A stretch of 64,000 bases of DNA from Arcuatula senhousia (taxonomy: Eukaryota > Mollusca > Bivalvia > Mytilida > Mytilidae), in contig OZ020305.1 in the NCBI GenBank assembly GCA_963971305.1, positions 10,325,001 to 10,389,000 on the forward strand, read 5' to 3'. The position numbers were made by a program, and so were the translations under genes. Shown piece by piece: positions 10,026-21,714 of this stretch; position 1 is the first letter of the stretch, and each line of letters begins with the position of its first letter. A model generated the notes under the pieces. The model was not told the origin of the DNA. It was given only the letters and a program-made list of their open reading frames with translations, and did not search any database.

Positions 10026-10716
10026 CTGACCTCAGTATGACCTATATAGTTGATTGTCTATTTATAGAAATGACAAAACGACATACAATGCATGGGAAAG
10101 GTTTTGTGGGCATATTTCATTATTTGTTAGCAAATTTTCAGGTTTGGTTAAAAAATTATGTTTGTCTAACTATAGTTTAACTGTTTAAACATTTTTCATC
10201 AGAAGATATTTTCTAAAATGTAAAATTTAATTATTTTCTTAATTTCCTATGCTGCAAGAGTAATATTGTCCTGCTCCCATACTGGCAAAGAAGTGCTAGT
10301 GTGTCCCTCTGTCCACTTGAGTACTTCTTTGTCCCTTTTTCCCTCACTTTGATCATCCTTCAATTTGGTAATTGGATCATTCAATCACATTTCAATTAGT
10401 AAGAATGACTGTTTATGGCTATATTATCCAAACAACATAATCTAATTAATGACCTCAGGTGGACTACAGGTAAGTATTATCAGTGATTAGTACCAAGCTA
10501 AAACTGTCAATCATTGTAATTTGTGAAATTAAATTACATGTAGCTTTAACAGATTGGACAATCATCAAAATAAGGTACATTTTGTACAACTCTCAGATCA
10601 GTGACAAATCCTTTGATTTCACTTAACTTATTTTCAAAGAGTTAATTTATTTTTATATTTGAATTTCTGCAGATTTAACATGTACATGACATCATACAAA
10701 ATAAAAACCTCAGTCA

Positions 10717-11262
10717 TTAGGTTCATCTGTACCTTTCTTTAAAACATGGCGTTATTTTTAATCTATTTTCAGTATATGCACAGCCAAAACAGCACATAAA
10801 ATTGAAATATTTAGTGTAGCTGGACCTAGATATTAAAAATTCTTACCTTTTCTCTATGAATTCTTTATGAAAAAATCCTTTATTTTAGAGATCTCTTTTT
10901 TCTCCGCTTTTAAAAACACCCGATTTAAGGCTAGTAATACCACTTTCACCCTTTCTTGTGGCCTCAAGTTTCATGCAACTTTCAATAAGGGATTTAACTA
11001 AAAGTGTTCACCTCGTTTCATGTAAGGGGCACAATAGGGTTAGTTTGTCCCTTTTCAATTTAAAATCTGAACATGAAAAAAAAGAGATCTATATTTTTAA
11101 GGAATTTAAAATAAAAAATTGATAGAAAATTGAATCAGAAATTACCATATCTATGTCCAGCTACATGTATGCTTTATTTTGTTATTTTATTTGTAGTTTT
11201 TGTTCTGCATATATAGGTAGAAAATTTTGCTATTTTTAACGAAAGGTTCAGATGAACCTTAA
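10717..11262. mobile_element. TTAA-site inverted-repeat element (family T1, copy 1)
   Basis: It is bounded by GGTTCATCTGTACCTTTC on the left and its complement on the right, with TTAA on the right flank and a decayed TTAG on the left. Subterminal parts are also inverted (GTAGCTGGACCTAGATAT against ATATCTATGTCCAGCTAC). It matches 33901-34443 along its whole length. There is no transposase, so it is non-autonomous. Confidence 0.85.
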
Positions 11263-14200
11263 GTTGAGCATGTTATGTAAATAATTTTAATCTTTTTTAT
11301 TAACGGTGGCCAACTCTGAACTTTTTTATGATCCACATACCAAAGAAGGTGGGCTTATAGTGTTTGGGACTATTCATGATTGGTCTCAAATGTTGCGAAA
11401 TGGGGCATTATACATGTACATGTAACTTTTTGACAAATTCTCATTATTCTTGTTATATCTTATAATCTTAAATTTGATGATTTGTGATGAAAATGGAAGA
11501 AACATGTACTTGTCCACTTTAACAAATGACAAACAGAAAACAATAGGCCCATTTATTTGTTACAGAGATTTAGGACATCAAAATTTTGGCAGTAAACTTG
11601 ATTCCTCAAGTCTGTTTATTCCTGCATGTTCATTAATATTGTTGGTACAAAAATTTTAAGTTCAGTAGACTGAGAATGTCAAAAGTGGGAAAGGGCAGAG
11701 ACAAATTAATAATAATTTTATTCTTTGTCGAGAATCAAATTTTGTGGTTTGTCTGACCTATGGTAACAAATACCACCAAAATTAGTACCATATGAAACAT
11801 AATATTTTTGTAACATGTACATTGTACATAACATGCTTTATCCATGATGTTGGCCCTAAAAACATTCTCATAAGCCACAAGACATGTAACAATATGTACC
11901 ATGTACATGTATGATTATCAAAGTTACAATGTACATACATGTACATGTATATTTATTATGTTGAATTTGATATTATATTCAAGATGTTGGAGAGATTTTT
12001 GCATTCTGAATCTGGAATATTTACATCACCGTTGATAAGCCATAGTTTAATAGTTATCTTTATTAGCATAATTATGTCCATGAGGACCAAAGCAACATAC
12101 GAATAATTTAAAACATACAAGCTGAAATAAAAGTCGCATGTATAGATCAGTTTTATATAAATTGAACATTCCCCAGCTGTTTAATTATTTACATGTTCTC
12201 TGCTATCACCAAATATTTGTGTTCTTTGTCATGATTTGATTTCCGTAGCATAAATTATAGATAAATTTGTAATGGAATTGTGTAATTCTTTTATCCAGGT
12301 TTCACAATAGATTTGTACATTGTGTACTATTGTAGATATTGACACAATGTTTGATCAATACATTGAAGAGAATAATAAATATAATTGCATGACCATGATT
12401 GATTTTAGAAAAAAAAATCCTAGACATTGCTCACTTGATAAGTTAGAATTAAACGTCTACAACAATTAGTCTAGTTTTCAATGTAAAATAAACTGATATA
12501 AATATAAGGATGAGATATATGACTATTTTATTGAGCATCACATTTTTTGTTTTTTGGTGGTGGGGTGGGGGAGGAGATTTTCAATCTGTACATACATGTA
12601 TTGTACTAAAATGAAATGAAATAAGATATTCTCTTGTTATTTACTGTGTCAGATTCAAAATTCTAGTCAGGGAATCCTTTAGTTTAATATTTATAAGTTC
12701 TGATCAATTACCCATTTAAATCTTACTATTTCTTATGCAAAGAAATAAAGACTCTTTTAATCCATTACATAAACAGTTAACCTTGTGATAGTTGTCTTGA
12801 TTTCTTGTGCCAGTAATGGTCACATACAAAATTACGTAATGTTAACACCCCAGTAAGAAGATTAGATCTAGGGAGGTCCATTTTTATAATCTTGTTTTAT
12901 TCAGTACATTAAGTGGGTAGAAATTAGGAGACACAAATTTAGAACTATTTTCCTATGTGCTGCTGCATGTATACTTGTTGTTGTACAAAAAATGTGATGT
13001 AATAAATGTACATGTAAAATGTAGGTGACTATCTTATCATAATCTATTAAAAAAACATAGAAAATTTCAGAATTCAGACAGTTTTCATTTGTAATATTGA
13101 ACAGACAAATAGATAAATGAATGATTATTATCAATGTCTTGCAAACATTTTTTGTCTTCTTTGATAAGGTCAGTTATTTATGTAGTTATTATTTGTTACA
13201 TGTACATGTTGATGTTGCATCAATTAATGATAAAAATCATTTTTATCTTTATGTCATAAATTCATGCATGTATGTTTGCATTTACAAGTACATGAAGTAA
13301 ACATATGATTGTTTTTTTATTCAAAACAACAGTGCATGGTAACTATTTATTGCAACAAATTTTACTTCAATTTTCATGTCTCACTGGACGGTCAGGACAA
13401 CTACTGAAAGAAGTGATTGATCAAAATAAAAATATTAGGCAGTTAAAATAAAATCACTTAGACAATGTTAGATCATGCAGTGATTTTATGAAATTTTATA
13501 CTAAAAAATCACTCAAACAAGTGATTTTCAACTTTTTACTCCCTTTAAACTATGACCATTGCAAACATTCAAATTTTCATAGAGAACATACCTGTTTCTT
13601 TTTAGAAAATCAAAGTTAAAAGAATAAATTTATCAGGAAAATTATAGATTTCTATGGGAAAATTCCAGATCCCCGTGAATTCAGCCATCAAAGATTCAAG
13701 AAAAAGGAAAAATGTGGAAAAAATGCATTAAAATATTTGTAGTTGTAAAACCTTTCTTTTAATTATACATTAATACTTAATTAGAATCAAAGGGACATAT
13801 AACTTCATAGTTTAGCAAGAGGAATTAATTTAAAAACCCCAAAATCTGTCATTGTTAAGAATTTCCAAAAATCACTTATTAGAATGATTAAAAAATCACT
13901 TGTAGTAGTCTCCCTAAACTGCTGGAAATATAGTGTATAATTTCTTACACGCTTCAGCTTAAAATAATAAGATAACTTTATAAAATTAGTTTTACCATCT
14001 ATGGACCTAATACACAGGTCTATGGTTTTACACACAGACTTTCATCTTTACCCCAAGATACATGTACATGTATCATGATTAGAACCCTAGTGTGAAAATT
14101 TGTCAGAGTAACTCAGGTCAAAACCTAATTACATGTAACCATTGAATTTTTTCTGGTCAGTTGATGTAATTAGCATAATCAATTAACAATATCTACACAT

Positions 14201-14384
14201 TGGTAAATGTAGAAAAAGTTTATGTAAATTTAATGGAAGACCTCATTTCCTTTAATGTTTTATTCAAGCATGATCGTGACTAATAATATTCAAAATGATA
14301 TTAGCTTGAGGATGTACATGTACTTAACATGTACACAGGAAGGTTAACTATTGATTTACGGGAAATATTTAATTTATTTTTCAG
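11263..14384. other. Intergenic A+T-rich DNA, presumably containing the unseen first exon or promoter of gene A
   Basis: No protein signal. Short TACATGTA/ACATGTACATGT motifs are scattered throughout (for example 11930-11950, 13196-13206, 14313-14333). The splice acceptor at 14384 implies an untranslated upstream exon here or further left, but I cannot place it. Confidence 0.4.
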
Positions 14385-14423
14385 AGATTGGTCCTTGAGA
14401 TGTTGGTTCTATGAAGACCCAGC
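14385..14423 (+). promoter_or_regulatory. 5' untranslated start of the first coding exon of gene A
   Basis: A pyrimidine-rich tract and TTTTTCAG end at 14384. The exon then has an out-of-frame ATG at 14400 that stops after four codons (a minimal upstream ORF), and an in-frame TGA at 14412. This makes ATG 14424 the first usable start. Confidence 0.6.
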
Positions 14424-17187
14424 ATGCAGGATAGAAAAGAAAGCGAATTTAATCCTTTAGACATACTAGCAACAGCTGCCGCATTGAAACAAACAGATAA
14501 AAAAGAAATAAAGCCCAAAATAGTCATCGTTAAACCTAAAGAAGGAGCCAAAATCATTAACCCAAAACCTACTTCTAAATCTGAAAATGAGAAAAAGGAA
14601 ACTCCAAAACGTTTTAGTGTGTTGACCACTTCAAGCTTCGTACAAGATGGAGTTAAGAAGGTTAAACTGAAAATAAGTCCTGAGTTGGAAAAAATGCTCA
14701 ATGAGCACAACTATGGAAGTATACAAAAAGTAAATAGCGGAAACAAAGCGTTTAAGTTACCAGATGTTTTATCCCTTGGGGGTCAGGACAAGAAAGTCAT
14801 TGTGAAACTGGTGGAAAAATCTGGTGTTCATTCCAACCGTGACAAAATATTGACAGGTGTAAATATTAAAGGAGATAAAAATAGCCCTGGGGAAAACCCA
14901 GTCAACCATACAAACAATGATTATCACAAGGAAAATAAAACTGACATTGGAGAAACACAAAGCAATCGGTCAGAGTGTTTAGATACGTTAGGAAAAGGAA
15001 TTTCTAAAGACAGTGTAAATCCATTGAATGAGGAATATGAAGAGGAAAAAGACCAGTGTGTAAATACATTAAAGGAGGAAGACATTCAACCATCTACAAG
15101 TTTTTCTGGATTAATATTTAACCCTCAAGCAGAAGAAAGTAAAGAACCATTATGCTCTAAGTCAGAAAATATATCAGACAATGTTACACAAGAATCTGAA
15201 GATTCTAATGGTCTAGTTGGACAAGGATTAAATTCATTGGAAAAAGATCAAGATAGCGTGGACACTTGTTCTGAGGCGATCTATAAATCGTTAGTTATTG
15301 ATGAAAGAGGAGATAAGGCTTGTTTCTCAGTACCTGTCTGTAAACCTGTGGTGGAGGATTTTGATGTTTGTACAGAGAGAATAGATACTGATATTAGATC
15401 ACCGGTATATGAGGATATTGATTTAAATGATTCACAACATAAAACTCCACCCAATGATGAAAAACTATTGGAATCAAATACAAGTAAGGATCAGATTCTT
15501 AAAATAGATTCATCATGTGAGAATGATAAAATACTTCTGAACCAAGACGTACAGTTATTGACAAATGGAGAAAATTCAATATCTTCAGCGGTAAAAGATA
15601 GAACAAACACAATATTGGAGAAAGATGAAGAAAATCAATATGGTGATAACAAGAGTCTACCAGGTATAGAAGAAACAGGTGTGAACAACACAGACAGATG
15701 TGACATGGGCAAATCACAAGTTCTTGATAAGGTACAGGCAACATCCTACTCAGAAAGACGATTTTCACAAAACAGCAGCGAATCTGGATCTGGAAGTCCA
15801 TCAGCAAGTGATGATAGACCAAAACTTCCATTTTCAATGATCGACCATGAATATTGTGGAAAGTTCTGTGAAGACTCATCTGATATAAAAGAAAGTAATA
15901 GTCAAGTATCGGATATTTCATTTGTTAATGAGTTTTCTCAAGATAGTGGATTTAGTGACTCTGGTCTCTCCCCTGATGGATTAGAGTCCAGGACATTTCG
16001 GCGGGACAGCCCATCTCTGATACCAATTCGATCCGACATGCTTCCATCATTTGACTTGAATGAAATCAACAAGGCAAGGGATGCTATCGTAGCAATTGCT
16101 AATGCTAACAATGTAACATTTACAAGTGACAATGTTTCACCAACTAAAACATCGCCAAAGGTGGGGAAATTTTCTATCGGAACATTTGCATCAGTTTGTA
16201 ATTCCTCTTTAGGGCTACAGATTCCAAATAAGAATCAAGCTAGTTCTAGCCAAAGGATTGTAACATCCCTCTTAACCAACAAACCTTGTCCTCAAAATAA
16301 GATGATTAATACTGGAGCCATGGGGTTGATTGACCATATCGAACACGATCATGATTATAGTCTTCATCAATCAGCTAAACCAAGTAACATTCCATTTCCA
16401 GTGCATAAAGTTGATAAAGAAGTCACTGGCAAGGGAAAGACAAAAGAGAGAAAAGGAGATGGAAGTGACAAGAGGAATCGACGTTCTCACAGCTCGGAGG
16501 ACTCCAAGGAGGATAAACTGTTCAACATGATTACAAGTGATAATGAAAAGAAATTGAATAAACAAGAAAAGTTGACAGCTGACCTGTTAAAAACTGGAAG
16601 TTCTGATTCAAAACTTAAAATTCAAGGAAGTTATAAAGATGACTTTGTTTACTTTCTAAATACAAATTTCCGTAGTAGAAGACGTACTAGTCAAGATCTA
16701 CCTCCTCCGATTCCACCTGATAGGATACTTGTCCCACTTCCAAAACCAGGGGATATAATAGTACCTCATTTGACAAATGAAGACTTGGAAGCTATTAAAT
16801 TGGGGAAGACAGTCACTTTGCCGTCTGGGCAACAAATTTCTGGAAATGCTCCAATACCTTCCCAAGCTCCTCCAGTGACTGTGGTTCCAGCTCAGACCAC
16901 ACCCAAGACCAGCACAGGGATCGAAGATATGGAAAATTGTATTGTCAATACTATATTGAGTATGGAAAGTGACACTTGTTCTGATACAACTGATACTGGC
17001 TTGTTTAGTGCTGCTAATGACAGTTTTGGAATTAACTTCTCTGACCAACTTACGCCTGAACAGATGGAAATATTATATAGTGCTGTAGATGAAGTACAGA
17101 TGTGTGACAAGGTTGGAGGTGAGGTGGTTATGGGTGGTGACGTCACAAGCCAGGCAGATGGAAATCTTCAAGATTCTTCTAAAACAG
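14424..17187 (+). CDS. SKI/SNO-like nuclear protein, coding exon 1 (residues 1-921)
   Basis: This 2764-bp exon encodes a mostly disordered, acidic, serine/asparagine-rich region with no recognised enzyme domain. It starts at the only in-frame ATG after an upstream TGA. A basic, serine-rich stretch (residues about 665-700, KGKTKERK...KRNRRSHSSEDSKEDK) is a likely nuclear-localisation segment. A proline-rich segment with a conserved-looking GDIIVPHLTNEDLEAI follows at about residues 770-800. Near the end, SDQLTPEQMEILYSAVDEV (about 870-890) looks like a short helical interaction motif. The donor AAACAG/GTACAT leaves phase 1 and joins cleanly to 18743. The open frame that continues to 17363 is intron read-through. 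The function is inferred from the domains in exons 2 and 3. Confidence 0.8.
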
Positions 17188-18742
17188 GTACATATGAAAT
17201 ATTACTAGCAATTACATGTATTCAAAAATCTACATGTGCAATGTGCGTATCTGCTAGTTCTCATTCACTGACAGTCTTCACAATTGGGTTTACAAGCAGG
17301 GTCACTTTCTTCTCTATATGTATAATGGATATCTACATTTTGTACATGGTCATGATGGTCTAACTGTCTTGCACCCTACATGCCCCATTGAAATGCATCA
17401 ACAAAATTTTCATTAACATTCTTGATCTTTGCAACTACATGTACATGTACATGTACTTACATGTGCTGCAAGGCTCTTGATAATTTCTAAATTTGCATTA
17501 CCATTTCGTACAAAAAGCAATTTGATACCAGTTACATTGTACATGTATTTACATGATTTATCTGCTTCTTGTTTAGGGAACACTTTTAATGATATTGAAT
17601 GTTCATGTACATAAATAGATTTTGAAAATGATAGTTTTCCAGAAAACTACACATGTATGCCAAAGGCTCTAGTCTATTGGAGTGGAAAATAATTCAGTAC
17701 TTTCAGTCTTAAAAAAACCCAATTGCAGTATATGCAACTTTGAACAGGTTCTCTCTCATGAATAAACAACGCCTACATTGTACATACAGTACATGTAATG
17801 TACTTGTGTAAAATGGACAAAGGGAATTTAAAGTTAAATTATCACCTTTTTACGCAGCTATTTATCACATTTTCCTATCTTGTGCCCTCAATCAATAAAG
17901 CAATCAATAACTGACACCAAAACATGACTAATAGGATTTTAATATCTTAACACATTTTAAGATAAAGTTTTTATTTTCATGTAAATCATGTAAATAGGAT
18001 CTTTAACAAATTAGCTTAATAAATGTACATACATGTAGATTATTGTGGATTTTTTTTTTTTTGTGGATATCAGGGTTCATGGTCCCCCCAAATATTTGAT
18101 TGAACTATTCAGTCTTAGAAATAAACTTCTGAGACAATGTAGACATAAATGTATCTCCAAATTCAGAGGTGGATCCAGAAATTCCAAAAAAGGTTGCCCA
18201 CACCAGACTTGCCTAAGAGAGGGGCTGCTTAGGTCATGCTTCAAGGATTTCCTACATATGTATATTCAATCAAATTTTTCTGCCAAAAGAGGAGGCCTGG
18301 ACCGCCAAGGGCCCCCTGGCTCCGCCTATGAAATTTCATGGAATTCTTTTTGGTATATATTACTATGTATTTGTAAAGAAAAGTTTTCGAATTCTACATG
18401 TATGTAGATCTACTCAGTAAAATTACAGATGACCTTTATAACTTTTAAAGGAGTTTTGGGCCCAGCCCCAGGAATTAATAAATATTAAAGAGACAAATTT
18501 TCTTTTTTGTCTTCTAAATTGAAAATCATTACAGAGTACATGTTTTTAGTGGTTAAAGCTTTTCATGCATATTAAAGTGTTCAGTCTTTAATAGTACATG
18601 TACAGTACATGTATAAACTTGCTTAGATCGATGTTTTCAGCTGACTCCTTATTACATGTTAAGTTTGAGACAACATTACAGCCCTTTGGATTTCCAAAAA
18701 TGGTTTTTTTCTACACATGACATATTTGCAAATCTTTTTCAG
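17188..18742. other. Intron 1 of gene A
   Basis: A+T-rich with many TACATGTA motifs. A small dispersed repeat at about 18165-18335 (GGTGGATCCAG... to ...GGCTCCGCC) resembles the one at 9075-9232. Confidence 0.6.
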
Positions 18743-19247
18743 AAATGATGGAAAATGAGACTGTCCAGATGCATGAAGATGTAACATCCTCAGCAAAAAA
18801 ACTGGAAGGAGACGTGAAAGCTTTCCCAGAGCCCCAAGAGACCAAATTGGAGGAAAAGGACGATGGCGCCCCCTGGATAGTAACTGTTAGTATGTATTGG
18901 AACGACCTACCAGCTATCATGTTGGACAATATCCCTTTCATTAGATTAGTCGATATTCATAAACAGATTTTACCAGCTAAGGATACAGGGATTTTGAAAA
19001 AGCGATGTCAGCTGCTTGGAGTTGAGGTTAAGAACTGTACAGAGATGCAGAGATATTTCCTCGTTCAATACGGCAAAGCATTTAATTCTAAAAGTAACTT
19101 GATTATCAGTAAAGACAATGCAGAGTTTTTGGTGGGATATTATGTCAACCCCGTTACAAAATTGCCTCGAGTGGAGGAACATCGACCCAAACCTCGAGTG
19201 AGAAAAGTCTCTCGTCCTAGACCAAGACCACCAAGTCGAACTGAGAG
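18743..19247 (+). CDS. SKI/SNO-like nuclear protein, exon 2: Ski/Sno/Dac-like domain
   Basis: 505 bp, entered in phase 1 after TTTTTCAG and left in phase 2 before GTAAAG. Residues about 964-1056 follow the Ski/Sno/Dac pattern: a strand region (PWIVTVSMYWNDLPAIML), a helix (LVDIHKQILP), then LGVEVKNCTEMQRYFLV..GKAF and LIISKDNAEFL. These match the SKI spacing Leu-x5-Cys-Thr-x2-Gln-x3-Leu-x3-Gly followed by Leu-Ile-x-Lys-x-Asp-Ala-Glu-x-Leu. In SKI this domain mediates protein contacts in SMAD co-repressor complexes. A basic Arg/Pro tail (KPRVRKVSRPRPRPPSR) ends the exon and probably aids nuclear import or nucleic-acid contact. Family membership rests on motif pattern and needs a profile search. 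Confidence 0.75.
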
Positions 19248-20597
19248 GTAAAGAGAATGTAAATGACATACTTGTTGATAACCTTTGAATATTTTCTTAC
19301 ACAACATATGAATAATTATTTAAATTGAGATGAAATGCATGACCCAGTTTGTAATTTTCTTGGGCAAATCTTTCATTATTATCTCTTTTAAATAGAATTT
19401 TGCTGAAATTTTACAGCAATTTTCAAAGTTTGAATTAAAACATATCCTTTCAAAACCTAATAAGCCAAAATGAAATATGATTCCTGTGATCAAGGAAGAA
19501 TTTATTGATTTCTTTATAAACCATTTAACTTTGGATCCATACATTGACAAAGCAATAATTGGTTGCATAAACAAACTTGAACTTTAAATTTGCACTTTCT
19601 ATGCAAACAAATAATGATTAGTCTTTAATACAATAATATTTAGTTTCCTTAACAGGCTTTCATACTTTATGGTAACACCTTACAGAAACAATTTGATATA
19701 TGTGCATATTTTAAATATTGATAATATTAAGTTTGTAATAATTAAATCAACGAATACATTATTGTAGCATGTTGCTTATTTGCGTCATAATGTCTTTATT
19801 TTTGGTTGATTTACATGTAATCACATACATGTACAATTGGCCCTTGCCTTTCATGAAAGTAGCAGAGAATAGAATTTACCTTTTGGTCCAACATTTTTCT
19901 CCAAATTGGTTTCTTGATATAACTTTTAGACACTTTCAAAGATTTTCATGTCAGATACTTCAACACATTTAAAGAAAGACACCTACATGTACACAGTCAT
20001 GGAAATTAGCACAGGACAGGCAGTCCAAGGCCTGTAAAAACTCGTTCGATCTGGTGTTTTTGTGCCTTTTACAGGTCCGAATGTCCGATTGAAATTAGCA
20101 GTATTTTGAAAATAATGTGTTATAAATACTTATTGGACCTCTATATTTTCTTATGGTCCTGTGAATCTTGACCAATGATGGGACCGAATGTCCTGCCCCC
20201 AAAAATTCAAATTTCCTCGACTGTATACATGTACAAATGTATGTATTGTATCAATTTTTGGTCAAAGGTCAATGAAACATCGACTTGGAGAAATGTGCCA
20301 GCTCTGCTCTTGTTAAAACAAATTTTCAAAGGAAATGTAACTAAAAAAATATCAGAGTATTGAAAGCTTTAATTTATATTAGATGTAACTTGGTGTTGAC
20401 ATAACATTACAATAGACTGACAGCAGGACACAGAAATTCAAATCAAACATGAATATGCAAAGCAAATCACGATTCATAATGTTGTAGAAGTATTTGTATA
20501 GAAATGGTTCTTGTTTTCAACTGACAAAGGTCTGTACATGTATAAATGTTTGATTTATCATAAAAAACTTGATTTAAATTCCCATTGTTGTTTTCAG
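19248..20597. other. Intron 2 of gene A
   Basis: 1350 bp of A+T-rich DNA. 20020-20215 resembles a dispersed repeat fragment with several TCCGAATGTCC-like words. No other structure seen. Confidence 0.6.
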
Positions 20598-21714
20598 TGA
20601 CAAGCGAGATATTCCAGTTCCTCCTCCAGTTATCGAGCAGCTACCTCCACCCCCAGCTCCTTTGGGCAGAACAAGACATAAAAAAATTAACTTTCTAGAA
20701 CTTCTCAAAGGTGATACCTCACAAGATGTATCTGATACCACAGAGGAGAAAAAATCCGAAGGAAAAGTTTCTGTCGTAGTGGTTGATCCTCCCTCGGGAT
20801 GGAAAAAGTCAGACGATCATTCAAATGTGCGAAAGAAACGGTTGCATTCTGTGGATACGCTGAAAAAGAAATCAGAAAAGTGTCAAACAATTGAATGTTT
20901 AACGGACGAGGATATTGAAAATCGTGATGAAAAATCGCTAACTTGGCTTAGTAAGAAGCGTCAGAAGTTACCAATCAAGATGAGCAAAAAGTTAAAGAAG
21001 CCCGGCTCTTTGAAAGTCAAGTGGACAATATTTAATAAAGCAAAAAGTAAGAAACTGTCAAACAAAAAGAACCAGCGGGCAGTTCTTAGTGTTGTACATA
21101 AAGATGTATCGCCAAACGGTAGTCACATAAACAATATACAGCCAGGTAATGTGTTCATGGATTTATACAATAACAGTAACTCTCCCTGTGTTCGCTGTTG
21201 TACGTGTAGTAAGAATTTCACTATTGACGCTTTTCTTACACATCAACACGACGTCACAGACAATGAGAAACTTGTTCTTGTAGTCAGTCCACAAGCCCTT
21301 AGTCTCAGGGAATCATCGGAAGCCCAGAAAAAAATGTGGCGCAATTTCCAACTCAAGCGGAAAAGATTTAACAACAAGATTTCAGTGGTCCAGAATGGCC
21401 TGCAGAACAAAATACATAGGTTTCCAGTCAGACCGGACAATTCTGACAAAACCACACTTTTGGTCAGGCCACCAACAAACAAATCGGTGCGAATTAGCTC
21501 TCGGAAACGCAAACAAAAACAACTCTATCCTATTGAAAATTACTCTTACGGTGCCAATGCCAGACATTCTGAGATCAGTGATGAATTGTTGGTACCTTCT
21601 CCGAACAAAATGATTAAAGTGGGGCTATGTCTTGATGATAACACTGAAAATGTTGTAGCCAAATCTAATGGACCATTGTTGACAAGCTTCACTGCCTTAG
21701 AACATGATTTGTAG
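20598..21714 (+). CDS. SKI/SNO-like nuclear protein, exon 3: SAND-like Cys/His module and C-terminus
   Basis: The last coding exon starts in phase 2 after TTTTCAG and ends at TAG 21712-21714. It opens with a proline-rich stretch (VPPPVIEQLPPPPAP). A lysine-rich, likely NLS region follows (about residues 1190-1250, with KKRQKLPIKMSKKLKK). At about 1271-1304 the order FMDLYNNSNSPCVRCCTC then FLTHQH reproduces the SKI SMAD4-binding module, where a strand precedes Cys-x2-Cys-x2-Cys and a His-x-His about 13 residues later. About 215 residues separate it from the Ski/Sno domain, far more than in canonical SKI. SMAD4 binding is therefore plausible but unproven. The C-terminus (to residue 1461) is basic and then acidic, with no coiled coil seen. 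Confidence 0.75.

Noticed and set aside
15499..15921. 140-codon minus-strand frame inside gene A exon 1
   Set aside because: Antisense shadow of a real coding exon.
17188..17363. Extension of gene A exon 1 to the stop at 17363
   Set aside because: A good donor at 17187 and exact phase agreement with 18743 show it is intron read-through. The extra residues look random.
18045..18407. 120-codon plus-strand frame in gene A intron 1
   Set aside because: Covers a T run and a small dispersed repeat, with no recognisable domain.
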